Shown piece by piece: positions 1 through 7,159 of a DNA stretch of 64,000 bases. Positions within the stretch are counted from its first letter, which is position 1. Every line of letters starts with the position of its first letter. The stretch is taken from positions 1-64,000 of the forward strand of contig NZ_JADDXU010000020.1 in NCBI RefSeq assembly GCF_015163075.1, read 5' to 3'. The translations under genes were made by a program, and so were the position numbers. Below the pieces are notes generated by a model that searched no databases, was not told the DNA's origin, and was given only the letters and a program-made list of their open reading frames with translations. The stretch is from Streptomyces justiciae (lineage in GTDB: Bacteria > Actinomycetota > Actinomycetes > Streptomycetales > Streptomycetaceae).

Positions 1-30
1 GCACCGGTTCGGTGCGGGGTTTTCTGCGTT

Positions 31-36
31 TAGGCT
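31..36 (+). promoter_or_regulatory. -10 box of a probable leaderless promoter
   Basis: TAGGCT lies exactly 7 bases before the ATG of the first gene, and no Shine-Dalgarno sequence is visible between them. Transcription would start at or near the A of the start codon. No convincing -35 is visible, so this is inference from spacing. Confidence 0.45.
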
Positions 37-43
37 CTGGGCT

Positions 44-688
44 ATGCGCTATGACTTGGTGATCTTCGACAATGACGGTGTCCTCGTGGACAGCGAACCG
101 ATCTCCAATCGGTTGCTGGCCGCCTATCTGACGGAGCTCGGGCACCCGACCTCGTACGAGGACTCCATCCGGGACTACATGGGGTCCGCGATGCATCGGA
201 TTCATGATCTGGTGCTGGAGCGCACGGGGGAGCGGCTGCCGGACGAGTTCGACGACGTCTTTCATCGGCGGGTTTTTGAGGCGTTCGAGCGGGAGTTGAA
301 GCCCGTGGGTGGGGCGGTGGACGTGCTGGAGAGGTTGGCCGGTGCCGGGGTGCCGTACTGCGTGGCCTCGTCCGGGAGTCATGAGCGGATTCGGGTGGGG
401 CATCTTACGACCGGGCTGGACCGGTGGTTCGAGGAGTCGCGGGTCTTCAGTTCGCAGGATGTGGGGCGGGGGAAGCCGGCGCCGGATCTGTTCCTCTACG
501 CCGCCGAGCGGATGGGGGTGGCACCGGCGCGGTGTGTGGTCGTCGAGGACAGTCCGCTGGGGGTGCAGGCGGCTGTCGCGGCCGGGATGGACGTATACGG
601 GTTCACCGCCATGACGCCTGCCGACCGGCTTGCCGGGGCCACTCAACTCTTCTCCGACATGGGCGAGTTGGCTGACCTGCTGATGTGA
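44..688 (+). CDS. HAD superfamily phosphatase, beta-phosphoglucomutase-like
   Basis: A 214-residue HAD hydrolase. Motif I is FDNDGVLVDSE, with nucleophile Asp9 and acid/base Asp11. Motif II is the Ser in CVASSG near residue 107, motif III the Lys in GRGKPAPD near 144, and motif IV VVVEDSPLG near 168. The region between motifs I and II has the helical C1 cap of the phosphoglycolate phosphatase / beta-phosphoglucomutase branch. It should be a soluble cytoplasmic enzyme acting on a small phosphorylated metabolite; the substrate cannot be read from the sequence. The ATG is preferred because a TANNNT box sits 7 bases upstream, which fits a leaderless message. Confidence 0.85.
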   Translation: MRYDLVIFDNDGVLVDSEPISNRLLAAYLTELGHPTSYEDSIRDYMGSAMHRIHDLVLERTGERLPDEFDDVFHRRVFEAFERELKPVGGAVDVLERLAGAGVPYCVASSGSHERIRVGHLTTGLDRWFEESRVFSSQDVGRGKPAPDLFLYAAERMGVAPARCVVVEDSPLGVQAAVAAGMDVYGFTAMTPADRLAGATQLFSDMGELADLLM

Positions 689-781
689 TCCTGGGCATCG
701 TCGTCGGCCTGACATTTGTCACGCCCAGCTCCGGACGATCGTTTCTACTGAGGGACCCCCGGTGGACGAGAAGCTGAGGGC

Positions 782-1495
782 ATGACGACGACGAGTGTGA
801 ACAAGGCCCAGAACCAGCCGCAGAACCCGTTCCGCCCCCTGCTCCTGGACGTGGCGGTGCCCGTCGGGTCGTACTACCTCTTCCGGGAGGCCTTCGGGAT
901 GAGCACCTTCGCGGCGCTCGCCTGGAGCAGTGTCGTGCCGGCCGTGCGGACCGTGTGGGCGGTCGTCAGGGAGCGGAAGGCCAACGGGCTCGCCGGGCTG
1001 ATCCTGGTCGTGAACCTGGTGTCGCTGCTGCTCAGCTTCGTCTCCGGGGACCCGCGGCTGATGCTCGCCAAGGACAGTGCGGTGAGCAGCACGATCGGGA
1101 TCGGGATTCTGGCGTCGGTGGTGCTGGGGCGGCCCATGATGACGGCCGCTCTCAAGCCCTTCCTGGTCAAGGCGGACGTGGCCAGGCACGCGGCCTGGGA
1201 GCGGTTGCTGGGTGGCGGCGCGGTCGGGTCCGCGGACTTCCTGCGGGCCGAGCGGGTGTTCTCGGTGGTGTGGGGTGTGGTGCTGCTCGCGGAGTGTGTG
1301 GTGCGGATCGTGGGGGCGTACACCGTGCCCGTGGACACCATGGTGTGGCTGGGCTCGGTCGTCATGGTCGGTGCGATCGGGGTCGGGATCGTGGCGGGTG
1401 GGGCGCTGGCCGCCGGGCCCATGGAGCGGATGATCGTCCACGAGGTCGAGGCGGCCGAGGAGGGCATGAAGGCCCAGGTCGCCGTCGCCGCCTGA
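782..1495 (+). CDS. VC0807-family integral membrane protein
   Basis: A 237-residue protein with about six hydrophobic segments, including residues 20-50, 75-95, 100-120 and a C-terminal pair around 155-215. It resembles the VC0807-type proteins common in streptomycetes, whose function is unknown. The N-terminus (MTTTSVNKAQNQ) is polar and probably cytoplasmic; the C-terminal helix is acidic. The ATG is preceded by GCTGAGGG, an acceptable ribosome-binding site. It stands alone between the HAD phosphatase and an MFS transporter. No catalytic motif is visible. Confidence 0.65.
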   Translation: MTTTSVNKAQNQPQNPFRPLLLDVAVPVGSYYLFREAFGMSTFAALAWSSVVPAVRTVWAVVRERKANGLAGLILVVNLVSLLLSFVSGDPRLMLAKDSAVSSTIGIGILASVVLGRPMMTAALKPFLVKADVARHAAWERLLGGGAVGSADFLRAERVFSVVWGVVLLAECVVRIVGAYTVPVDTMVWLGSVVMVGAIGVGIVAGGALAAGPMERMIVHEVEAAEEGMKAQVAVAA

Positions 1496-1593
1496 CCTCA
1501 TCGTCGTAGGCCAAGACCTTCCTGGACCAGCACGGATCAAAGCTGAGGGAAATTCATCTTTGGCTGGATCTACCCACGGGTAGTCCGGGGCCC

Positions 1594-1599
1594 TACGCT
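1594..1599 (+). promoter_or_regulatory. -10 box of a probable leaderless promoter (MFS gene)
   Basis: TACGCT is 7 bases from the ATG at 1607 with no ribosome-binding site between, the same arrangement as at the first gene and at acuC. Confidence 0.4.
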
Positions 1600-1606
1600 C
1601 GCCGCC

Positions 1607-2827
1607 ATGACAGATGTGCTGCGGCGCGGTAGGGCCTCGTTGGCGTTCAGCTTCTTCGCGCAAGGGGCGGCCTTCGCTCTGCTCGTGACGCGGATTCCGG
1701 CGATCCAGGACCGGTACGGGGTCTCCGACGCGTTGCTGCCGGCCTTCCTGGCCGCGGTGCCGGTGCTGGCCGGGGTCGGGAGCGTGACCACCGAGAAGCT
1801 GGTCAAGCGAATACCGCCGAGCCGGCTGCTGCGGTGGGCCCAGCCGGTGGTGCTGCTGGCGCTGCTCGGGGTGGGGGCGGGGGACGCGACGGTCGAGCTC
1901 GCGGTCGCGCTGGCCGCGTTCGGGCTGGCCGTGGGTGCGCTGGACGCCTCGATGAACATGCTCGGGGTCAGTCTGCAGCGGGCGTACGGGCGGAGCATCA
2001 TGCTCAGCTTCCATGCCGTGTTCAGTCTCGGCGGGATCGTGGGGGCGTCGCTGGCGTGGGTGGGGGCGCACTGGGATCTGGCGCTGTTCGTGTCGTATCT
2101 GCCGGTGGTGGCCGTGCTGCTGCCGGCCGCGTTCGTCGGGAGTCGGTGGTACGTCGATGGCGGCGCCGCCGACGAGCCGGTGGCGGGCGGAGAGGCTTCG
2201 GCCGGTGGGGGTGTGGTCTTCAAGGCGTTGCTGCCACTGTGTCTGGTGATGACGTTCGCGTACATCGGGGACTCGACCGTCTCCAACTGGAGTGCGAAGT
2301 ATCTGGAGGACGTGCTCGGGAGCAGTGAGCAGCTCGCGACCGTGCCGTACAACGTCTACATGGTCACCACCTTGATCGGGCGGGGGCTCGGGGACTTCGG
2401 GGTGCGGCGGTTCGGGGCCGTGACGGTGGTGCGGGTAGGGGCGGTGGTGGCCGCGCTCGGGTTCGCGGTGGTGGCTTCGGCGCCCGGGGCGTGGGTGGGG
2501 ATGCTCGGGTTCACGCTGCTGGGGTTGGGGCTGTGTGTGCTGGTGCCGCAGACCTTCGCGGCGGCCGGGCGGTTGTTCCCGGGGGCGTCCGATGCGGCTG
2601 TCGCGCGGCTCAATGTCTTCAACTATGTGGGGTTTTTGATCGGTTCGCCGTTGGTGGGGGCGCTCGGTGACGCCTGGAGCTATCGCGGGGCGATGCTGGT
2701 GCCGATGGTGTTGGTGCTGGTGACGCTTGTGTACGCCCGGTCGTTCGCCGCTCAACCGGACCGATACGGTGGCGGGCATGAGCGGCCGCGCACAGCTGAT
2801 GTGGGACGAGGCAGTAACGGGCTATGA
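1607..2827 (+). CDS. MFS transporter
   Basis: A 406-residue protein of the major facilitator superfamily with about twelve hydrophobic helices separated by a short polar loop near residues 185-205. It resembles FucP/YbjJ-like MFS proteins with a G-rich first helix pair and the motif GASLAWVGAHW in the first half. The substrate is unknown. The 3' end overlaps the next gene by 50 bases in another frame. A leaderless start is likely because TACGCT lies 7 bases upstream and no Shine-Dalgarno is present. Confidence 0.8.
   Translation: MTDVLRRGRASLAFSFFAQGAAFALLVTRIPAIQDRYGVSDALLPAFLAAVPVLAGVGSVTTEKLVKRIPPSRLLRWAQPVVLLALLGVGAGDATVELAVALAAFGLAVGALDASMNMLGVSLQRAYGRSIMLSFHAVFSLGGIVGASLAWVGAHWDLALFVSYLPVVAVLLPAAFVGSRWYVDGGAADEPVAGGEASAGGGVVFKALLPLCLVMTFAYIGDSTVSNWSAKYLEDVLGSSEQLATVPYNVYMVTTLIGRGLGDFGVRRFGAVTVVRVGAVVAALGFAVVASAPGAWVGMLGFTLLGLGLCVLVPQTFAAAGRLFPGASDAAVARLNVFNYVGFLIGSPLVGALGDAWSYRGAMLVPMVLVLVTLVYARSFAAQPDRYGGGHERPRTADVGRGSNGL
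2765..2770 (+). promoter_or_regulatory. -10 box inside the MFS gene, for acuC
   Basis: TACGGT ends 7 bases before the acuC ATG and lies within the last codons of the MFS gene. No ribosome-binding site is present, so acuC probably has its own leaderless transcript. Confidence 0.4.
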
Positions 2828-3950
2828 CTTCGGTCCGGAGCATCCGATGGATCCGGTCCGGCTTGCCCTGACCCGGAGCCTGGTGAGTGCCTTCGGGCTG
2901 GACCGGTACGTGGACGTCGTGGCGGCCAAGCCGGCCGGGGAGTCGACGTTGCGGCTGGTGCACCGGGAGGACTACATCGAGGCCGTGAAGGCGGCGTCGG
3001 AGAATCCCGGGGCGGCGGACGGGGCGTACGGGATCGGGACGCTGGACGATCCCGCCTTCGCCGGGATGCACGAGGTGTCCGCGATGATCGCCGGGCAGTC
3101 GGTGGGGGCGGCGGAGGCGGTGTGGCACGGGGACGCGCTGCACGCGGTGAACTTCGCGGGTGGGTTGCATCATGCGATGCCGGGGGGTGCGTCGGGGTTC
3201 TGCATCTACAACGACGCGTCGTTGGCGATCGCGCGGTTGCTGGAGCTCGGGGCCGAGCGGGTCGCGTACGTGGATGTCGATGTGCATCACGGGGACGGGG
3301 TGCAGGCGGCGTTCTGGGAGGATCCGCGGGTTCTGACGATCTCGCTGCACGAGCATCCTCGGACCTTGTTTCCGCAGACCGGGTGGGCTGAGGAGACGGG
3401 GGCGGACTCGGCCGAGGGGAGCGCGGTGAATGTGGCGTTGCCTGCGGGGACCGGGGATGCGGGGTGGTTGCGGGCGTTCCATGCGGTGGTGCCGGAGCTG
3501 CTTGCCGATTTTCGGCCGCAGGTGTTGGTGACGCAGCACGGGGCGGATACGCACTTCGAGGATCCGTTGGCTCATCTCGCGGTGTCGTTGGATGCGCAGC
3601 GGGCTGTGCAGGTGGCGTGTCATGAGCTGGCGCACTCGTACGCCGACGGGCGGTGGGTCGCGTTGGGTGGGGGTGGGTATGCGGTCGTGGACGTCGTGCC
3701 TCGGTCGTGGACGCATCTGGTGGGGATTGCTGCGGGGCGGGAGTTGGCGCCGGAGAGTGTGATTCCTGAGAGTTGGCGGCAGGAAGTGTTCGCTCGGACG
3801 CGGCAGTTGGGGCCTATGCGGATGACTGATGGGCGGTGGCCGGTGTCTTGGGCCGAGTGGGAGGCGGGGTACGACCCGGCTGACCGGCTGGATCAGGCGG
3901 TGCTGGCTACTCGGCGGGCGGTGTTTCCGTTGCGGGGGTTGTTGGCGTAA
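2778..3950 (+). CDS. acuC: AcuC-type histone deacetylase family protein
   Basis: A 390-residue arginase/deacetylase-fold enzyme. The metal-site motif DVDVHHGDGVQ and the upstream HHAMPGGASGFCIYND are typical of AcuC and class I HDACs; the glycine-rich GGGGYAV segment near the end supplies the oxyanion tyrosine region. AcuC in Bacillus deacetylates acetyl-CoA synthetase, and a protein lysine deacetylase role is the natural inference here. The ATG giving MSGRAQLMWDE was chosen over an earlier in-frame GTG because the TACGGT box sits 7 bases before it and the family begins near this residue. It overlaps the MFS gene by 50 bases. Confidence 0.85.
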   Translation: MSGRAQLMWDEAVTGYDFGPEHPMDPVRLALTRSLVSAFGLDRYVDVVAAKPAGESTLRLVHREDYIEAVKAASENPGAADGAYGIGTLDDPAFAGMHEVSAMIAGQSVGAAEAVWHGDALHAVNFAGGLHHAMPGGASGFCIYNDASLAIARLLELGAERVAYVDVDVHHGDGVQAAFWEDPRVLTISLHEHPRTLFPQTGWAEETGADSAEGSAVNVALPAGTGDAGWLRAFHAVVPELLADFRPQVLVTQHGADTHFEDPLAHLAVSLDAQRAVQVACHELAHSYADGRWVALGGGGYAVVDVVPRSWTHLVGIAAGRELAPESVIPESWRQEVFARTRQLGPMRMTDGRWPVSWAEWEAGYDPADRLDQAVLATRRAVFPLRGLLA

Positions 3951-4027
3951 GGCTGCTGGGCTGGGCGGGGCTGTGCGGGTGCCCGGCGTCGGTGCTGGGC
4001 GGGGGTGGGTTTCGCTCGCCCGCGCCG

Positions 4028-4083
4028 GCGGGGTGCCGCTGCGCCCACCCGTGCCGCCCCAGCGGCACGACTGCCCGCAGCTG
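4028..4083 (+). repeat. Dispersed palindromic repeat, family A copy 1
   Basis: This 56-bp segment is identical by eye to 17736-17791 and very similar to a copy inside hemA at 14147-14204. The core GTGCCGC CCCA GCGGCAC is a perfect 7-bp hairpin at 4051-4068, followed by the shared tail ACTGCCCGCAGCTG. The organisation resembles REP elements. Confidence 0.8.
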
Positions 4084-4251
4084 CGGCGTGAGGCGGTGCC
4101 GCGGCTAGGGTAGGCAGCCAGCCGGTGCTGCTGCTTGGGTGGGCGCCGCCTCAGCGGCACGACTGCCCGCAGCTTGGTAGGCGGCCAGTCGGTGCTGCTG
4201 CTTGGGTGGGCGCCGCCTCAGTGGCGTGACTGCCCGCAGCTACGCGGGCAA

Positions 4252-4340
4252 CAGTGGCACGACTGTCCGCAGCCCCGTACCAAGCAGCGGCACGACTGCC
4301 CGCAGCCCCGTACCAAGCAGCGGCACGACTGTCCGCGGCC
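4252..4340 (+). repeat. 33-bp tandem repeat derived from family A
   Basis: Units begin at 4252, 4285 and 4318, an exact 33-bp period, each starting CAG(T/C)GGCACGACTG. The third unit is incomplete. The repeated element is the right half of the family A repeat plus a CCCCGTACCAAG linker. Confidence 0.8.
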
Positions 4341-4430
4341 AGGGCGGAGACGTGGGTGGCGTTACGCCAACTGTGCGGTGTTTTGCTGTTCGCATGTTGT
4401 TCTGTGGGGGGATCCGTCAGCATCGCTCCC

Positions 4431-5246
4431 GTGTTGAGCACCGGCGCGCTGCGCGCTCATCTGTTGGCCGCTCGGCTGGCCGGGACCGTGGCTACCTCTC
4501 GGGAGGAGAGTCTGCGGAGTTATCGGCTTTTCGCTGCTCGGGATCCTCGGGTGTTGATCGGGCTTGACCCGGAGTGGGCTTGGGAGCAGCGGGATTTGAT
4601 CGCTTTGATGGCCGATAAGTGCGGGGTTTCCGGCGATCCCGGGCATACAACTGGCCATGATGTGATCGATCCTGAGCGGACGCTCGCCGCGCTTGACGCC
4701 TTCGCTGCTCGGCTCGCCGCTGTAGCGGAGCGTGGCGCCACGGTGTTGCTCGGGACCGGGCACCCCCATCGACTGCTCGGGTTCTACGCCGCCTTGGCGG
4801 ACGCGCTGTCGGCGGCGGGATGTACCGTCCTCACCCCAGCGCAGGGTCACTGTGTCGACATAACGACCCGGTTCGGCCTACGCACGTACAACCTTGACTA
4901 CGTACGAGGAGTCGCGCTGGTACGCGAACCGGGCGGGTTGAGCTCCGGTCGTGCGACCGGCGTGCACACCCACTCGCCGCTCCCGGTTCGGACCGTGCTG
5001 GCGGCCGCCGCGGAGCGGGGCGCGGGGCTGCCCGAGCTTGTCATCGGGGATCACGGGTGGGTCTGCGGGGCAGGTCAGCTGGGGTTTGAGGCCATTGGGC
5101 TGGCCGACACGGATGATCCCGCGTTGTTCGTGGGGGAGGCCGAAGGGGTCGTGTCCGTAGTCGTTCCACTTGATGACGCTGTGCGGTCTGATTACTACCG
5201 GCCGCTTACCCGCTACGTACTCAATCGAGCGTGTCTGTCACAGTAG
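4431..5246 (+). CDS. Phosphatase-like protein (actinobacterial family)
   Basis: A 271-residue soluble protein. The start GTG gives a mature-looking N-terminus (VLSTGALRAHLLAARLAG); an upstream extension would be repeat-encoded. Segments such as ATVLLGTGHPHRLLGFYAAL and VIGDHGWVCGAGQLG are conserved in a Streptomyces protein generally labelled phosphatase, found just upstream of the bdtA homologue. Classic HAD or PTP motifs are not visible, so the phosphatase label is remembered family annotation, not a motif call. No clear ribosome-binding site is present. Confidence 0.55.
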   Translation: MLSTGALRAHLLAARLAGTVATSREESLRSYRLFAARDPRVLIGLDPEWAWEQRDLIALMADKCGVSGDPGHTTGHDVIDPERTLAALDAFAARLAAVAERGATVLLGTGHPHRLLGFYAALADALSAAGCTVLTPAQGHCVDITTRFGLRTYNLDYVRGVALVREPGGLSSGRATGVHTHSPLPVRTVLAAAAERGAGLPELVIGDHGWVCGAGQLGFEAIGLADTDDPALFVGEAEGVVSVVVPLDDAVRSDYYRPLTRYVLNRACLSQ

Positions 5247-5312
5247 GCCGCCGATGGGTGCACCTCTTCCCCACTCGCATCACCCGCCCCTACATTGGGG
5301 AGTGAGCACGCA

Positions 5313-5327
5313 ACGACGAAGAGTCAC
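5313..5327 (+). promoter_or_regulatory. Possible BldD-binding site upstream of bdtA
   Basis: ACGACGAAGAGTCAC matches 7 of the 9 fixed positions of the BldD consensus NTNACNC(A/T)GNGTNAN. bdtA is named as a BldD target in S. coelicolor, so an operator is expected near here; the match itself is imperfect. Confidence 0.35.
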
Positions 5328-5375
5328 CGGAAGGGGAAGCCGGTGGCCGTCGAGTGCGGAAGGTTCAGGTGTGTC

Positions 5376-5588
5376 ATGGCTGCAGCTGGCGAGAGGCCTC
5401 TGAACGAGGTTCAGTTCCTTACCGTGGCGGAAGTCGCCTCGGTGATGCGAGTGTCGAAGATGACCGTGTACCGGCTGGTGCACAGCGGTCATCTGCCCGC
5501 GATCCGGGTGGGGCGGTCCTTCCGCGTCCCCGAGCAAGCGGTTCACGAGTACCTTCGCGAGAGCTATGTGGGGGTGGAAACCGCCTGA
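5376..5588 (+). CDS. bdtA: Excisionase-like MerR-type DNA-binding protein BdtA
   Basis: A 70-residue single-domain protein carrying the helix-turn-helix of the excisionase/MerR group: FLTVAEVASVMRVSKMTVYRL followed by the wing HLPAIRVGRSFRVPEQAV. It corresponds to the S. coelicolor BldD-target protein BdtA, and to the small DNA-binding protein next to bS22 in mycobacteria. It presumably binds DNA as a small accessory regulator; its targets are unknown. The ATG giving MAAAGERPLNEV was chosen over an earlier in-frame GTG at 5295 because conservation begins near it. Confidence 0.75.
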   Translation: MAAAGERPLNEVQFLTVAEVASVMRVSKMTVYRLVHSGHLPAIRVGRSFRVPEQAVHEYLRESYVGVETA

Positions 5589-5646
5589 TGACTGTGGGGT
5601 GGGGGGATCCCTCAGGGCATGTTCCGGACCCCCCGTTCCCCCTCGA

Positions 5647-5676
5647 TTACGACCTCAGCGCTCGGGCGGGTAGGCT
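5647..5676 (+). promoter_or_regulatory. Possible vegetative promoter for bS22
   Basis: TTACGA and TAGGCT are separated by 18 bases, and the -10 lies about 70 bases before the bS22 start. The -35 is a weak match to TTGAC(A), so this is a tentative call. Confidence 0.35.
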
Positions 5677-5746
5677 AGCCCCTCGTAGGTCGTGTGGGCC
5701 CATGGCGCCCAAACGCCGAGTGGATGAGAAGTGAGCGAGGGTAGTC

Positions 5747-5845
5747 GTGGGCTCTGTTATCAAGAAGCGGCGCAAGCGGATGGCGAAGAAGAAGCACCGC
5801 AAGCTGCTCAAGCGCACGCGCGTTCAGCGTCGTAACAAGAAGTAG
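5747..5845 (+). CDS. Small ribosomal protein bS22 (AURKAIP1/COX24-like)
   Basis: A 32-residue, extremely basic protein starting at a GTG; it begins VGSVIKKRRKRMAKKKHR and ends RVQRRNKK. This is the actinobacterial small protein described in mycobacterial 70S structures as bS22, related to the COX24/AURKAIP1 C-terminal domain, which sits at the subunit interface of the small subunit. A GAGCGAGGG sequence lies upstream. Its position between the BdtA homologue and the SDR gene is the same as in mycobacteria (Rv0500A-Rv0500B-Rv0501). It is easily missed by gene finders because of its size. Confidence 0.9.
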   Translation: MGSVIKKRRKRMAKKKHRKLLKRTRVQRRNKK

Positions 5846-5870
5846 TACGGCGCCGCGCAGACGGCGTGAT

Positions 5871-5902
5871 GTGGCCCCCCACCACACCCGGTGGGGGGCC
5901 AC
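5871..5902 (+). terminator. Hairpin terminator after bS22
   Basis: GTGGCCCCCCA and TGGGGGGCCAC form an 11-bp stem with a short loop, beginning 26 bases after the bS22 stop. There is no strong T-tract, which is common for Streptomyces terminators. Confidence 0.75.
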
Positions 5903-6083
5903 ACGCATATCCACGAGTCCCACGACCGCTTCACATGGCCTGGTCTGGTCGTACGACTGTGGATGTCGTCACTTCGTGCATTGGGTGGTCATCACAGCGC
6001 AACATCGACCCGCTAGGTTGGCCGCACACGGGGAACGCGGCAGGGTGTGCAGGGGGACGAGTGCTGGAAGGAAGGCGCTGATC

Positions 6084-7145
6084 TTGGGCAAGGTCGTGCT
6101 CGTGACCGGAGTGGCCCGTCAACTGGGGGGCCGGTTCGTCCGACGCATCCAGCGTGACCCACAGGTCGACCGGGTGATCGCCGTGGACGCCGTGCCGCCC
6201 GAGCACCATCTGGGCGGTGCCGACTTCATCCAGGCCGACATCCGGCAGCCGACCATCGCGAGGGTGCTGGCCGAGACGGCAGCCGACACGGTCGTACACC
6301 TGGACGTGACGGCGATGGCGCTCGGCAGTGGCAGCCGGACCACGGTCAAGGAGACCAACGTCATCGGCACCATGCAGCTGCTCGGGGCCTGTCAGAAGTC
6401 GCCGACGGTCAAGCGGCTGGTGGTGAAGTCCAGTACGAACGTGTACGGGTCGGCGCCCCGTGATCCGGCCGTCTTCACCGAGACCACCCCGCCCAAGTCC
6501 CTGCCCAGCGGCGGGTTCGCCAAGGACGCCGTCGAGGTCGAGGGGTATGTACGGGGCTTCGCGCGACGGCGGCCCGATGTCGCCGTCTGTGTGCTGCGGT
6601 TCGCGAACATCCTCGGGCCGAGCGCGGACACGCCGCTCGCCTCGTACTTCTCGCTGCCAGTCCTGCCGACCGTGTTCGGGTACGACCCGCGGTTGCAGTT
6701 CGTCCATGAGGACGACGTGATCGAGGTGCTGCGGATCGCCTCGCACGAACCGGAGCGGGGCACGCTCAACAGCGGCACCTTCAACATCGCCGGCGACGGG
6801 GTGCTGCTGCTCTCGCAGTGCTCGCGGCGGCTCGGGCGGCCGACGGTGCCGCTGCTGCTGCCCGCCGTCACGTGGGCGGGCTCGCTGGTCCGTACTCTGG
6901 GCGTGACGGACTTCTCGCCCGAACAGATCCGGCTGCTCACCCATGGCCGGGTCGTGTCCACGGACCAGATGCGGGAGACGCTCGGATTCCAGCCGAAGTA
7001 CACGACGGCGGAGACCTTCGCGGACTTCGCGCGGGTCCGCGGCCCCGGGCTGCTGCCGCCGGAGGCCCTCGCGGGGGCCGTCGACCGGATCGCCGCGCTG
7101 CCCGCCCTGGGCGGCGGCCACCCCCCGACGCAGAGCGCCAACTGA
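6084..7145 (+). CDS. NAD-dependent epimerase/dehydratase (extended SDR, atypical)
   Basis: A 353-residue extended short-chain dehydrogenase. The N-terminus KVVLVTGVARQLGGRFV carries the glycine-rich NAD(P)-binding loop. The usual catalytic Tyr-x-x-x-Lys appears as GGFAKDAVEVE, so Phe stands where Tyr is expected; catalysis by the standard mechanism is doubtful. A TTG start is proposed because it yields the family's N-terminus and is preceded by GGAAGGAAG; the upstream frame shows no SDR sequence. It lies 15 bases before the acyltransferase gene and is probably co-transcribed. The mycobacterial homologue pair is Rv0501-Rv0502. Confidence 0.8.
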   Translation: MGKVVLVTGVARQLGGRFVRRIQRDPQVDRVIAVDAVPPEHHLGGADFIQADIRQPTIARVLAETAADTVVHLDVTAMALGSGSRTTVKETNVIGTMQLLGACQKSPTVKRLVVKSSTNVYGSAPRDPAVFTETTPPKSLPSGGFAKDAVEVEGYVRGFARRRPDVAVCVLRFANILGPSADTPLASYFSLPVLPTVFGYDPRLQFVHEDDVIEVLRIASHEPERGTLNSGTFNIAGDGVLLLSQCSRRLGRPTVPLLLPAVTWAGSLVRTLGVTDFSPEQIRLLTHGRVVSTDQMRETLGFQPKYTTAETFADFARVRGPGLLPPEALAGAVDRIAALPALGGGHPPTQSAN

Positions 7146-7159
7146 GGAGCGCATCAACG

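Larger units (their letters stand above)
3951..4430. other. Repeat-rich intergenic region
   Basis: No gene is supported across these 480 bases. The stretch holds one full copy of a dispersed palindromic repeat, two diverged copies of its core (around 4145-4175 and 4213-4242) and a short 33-bp tandem array. An open frame runs from about 4254 into the phosphatase gene, but the residues it adds are an alanine-rich translation of the tandem repeat and are unlikely to be made. Confidence 0.7.

Noticed and set aside
719..2779. A 686-residue open frame on the minus strand
   Set aside because: Antisense to the VC0807-like protein and MFS genes, rich in His/Arg/Pro with no motif.
4150..4340. Possible CRISPR array from the repeated GGCACGACTG units
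   Set aside because: Units are directly adjacent without spacers and vary in period; they derive from the family A repeat.
4254..4430. N-terminal extension of the phosphatase-like gene
   Set aside because: The added residues are encoded by the tandem repeat and no ribosome-binding site precedes them; the GTG at 4431 is simpler.
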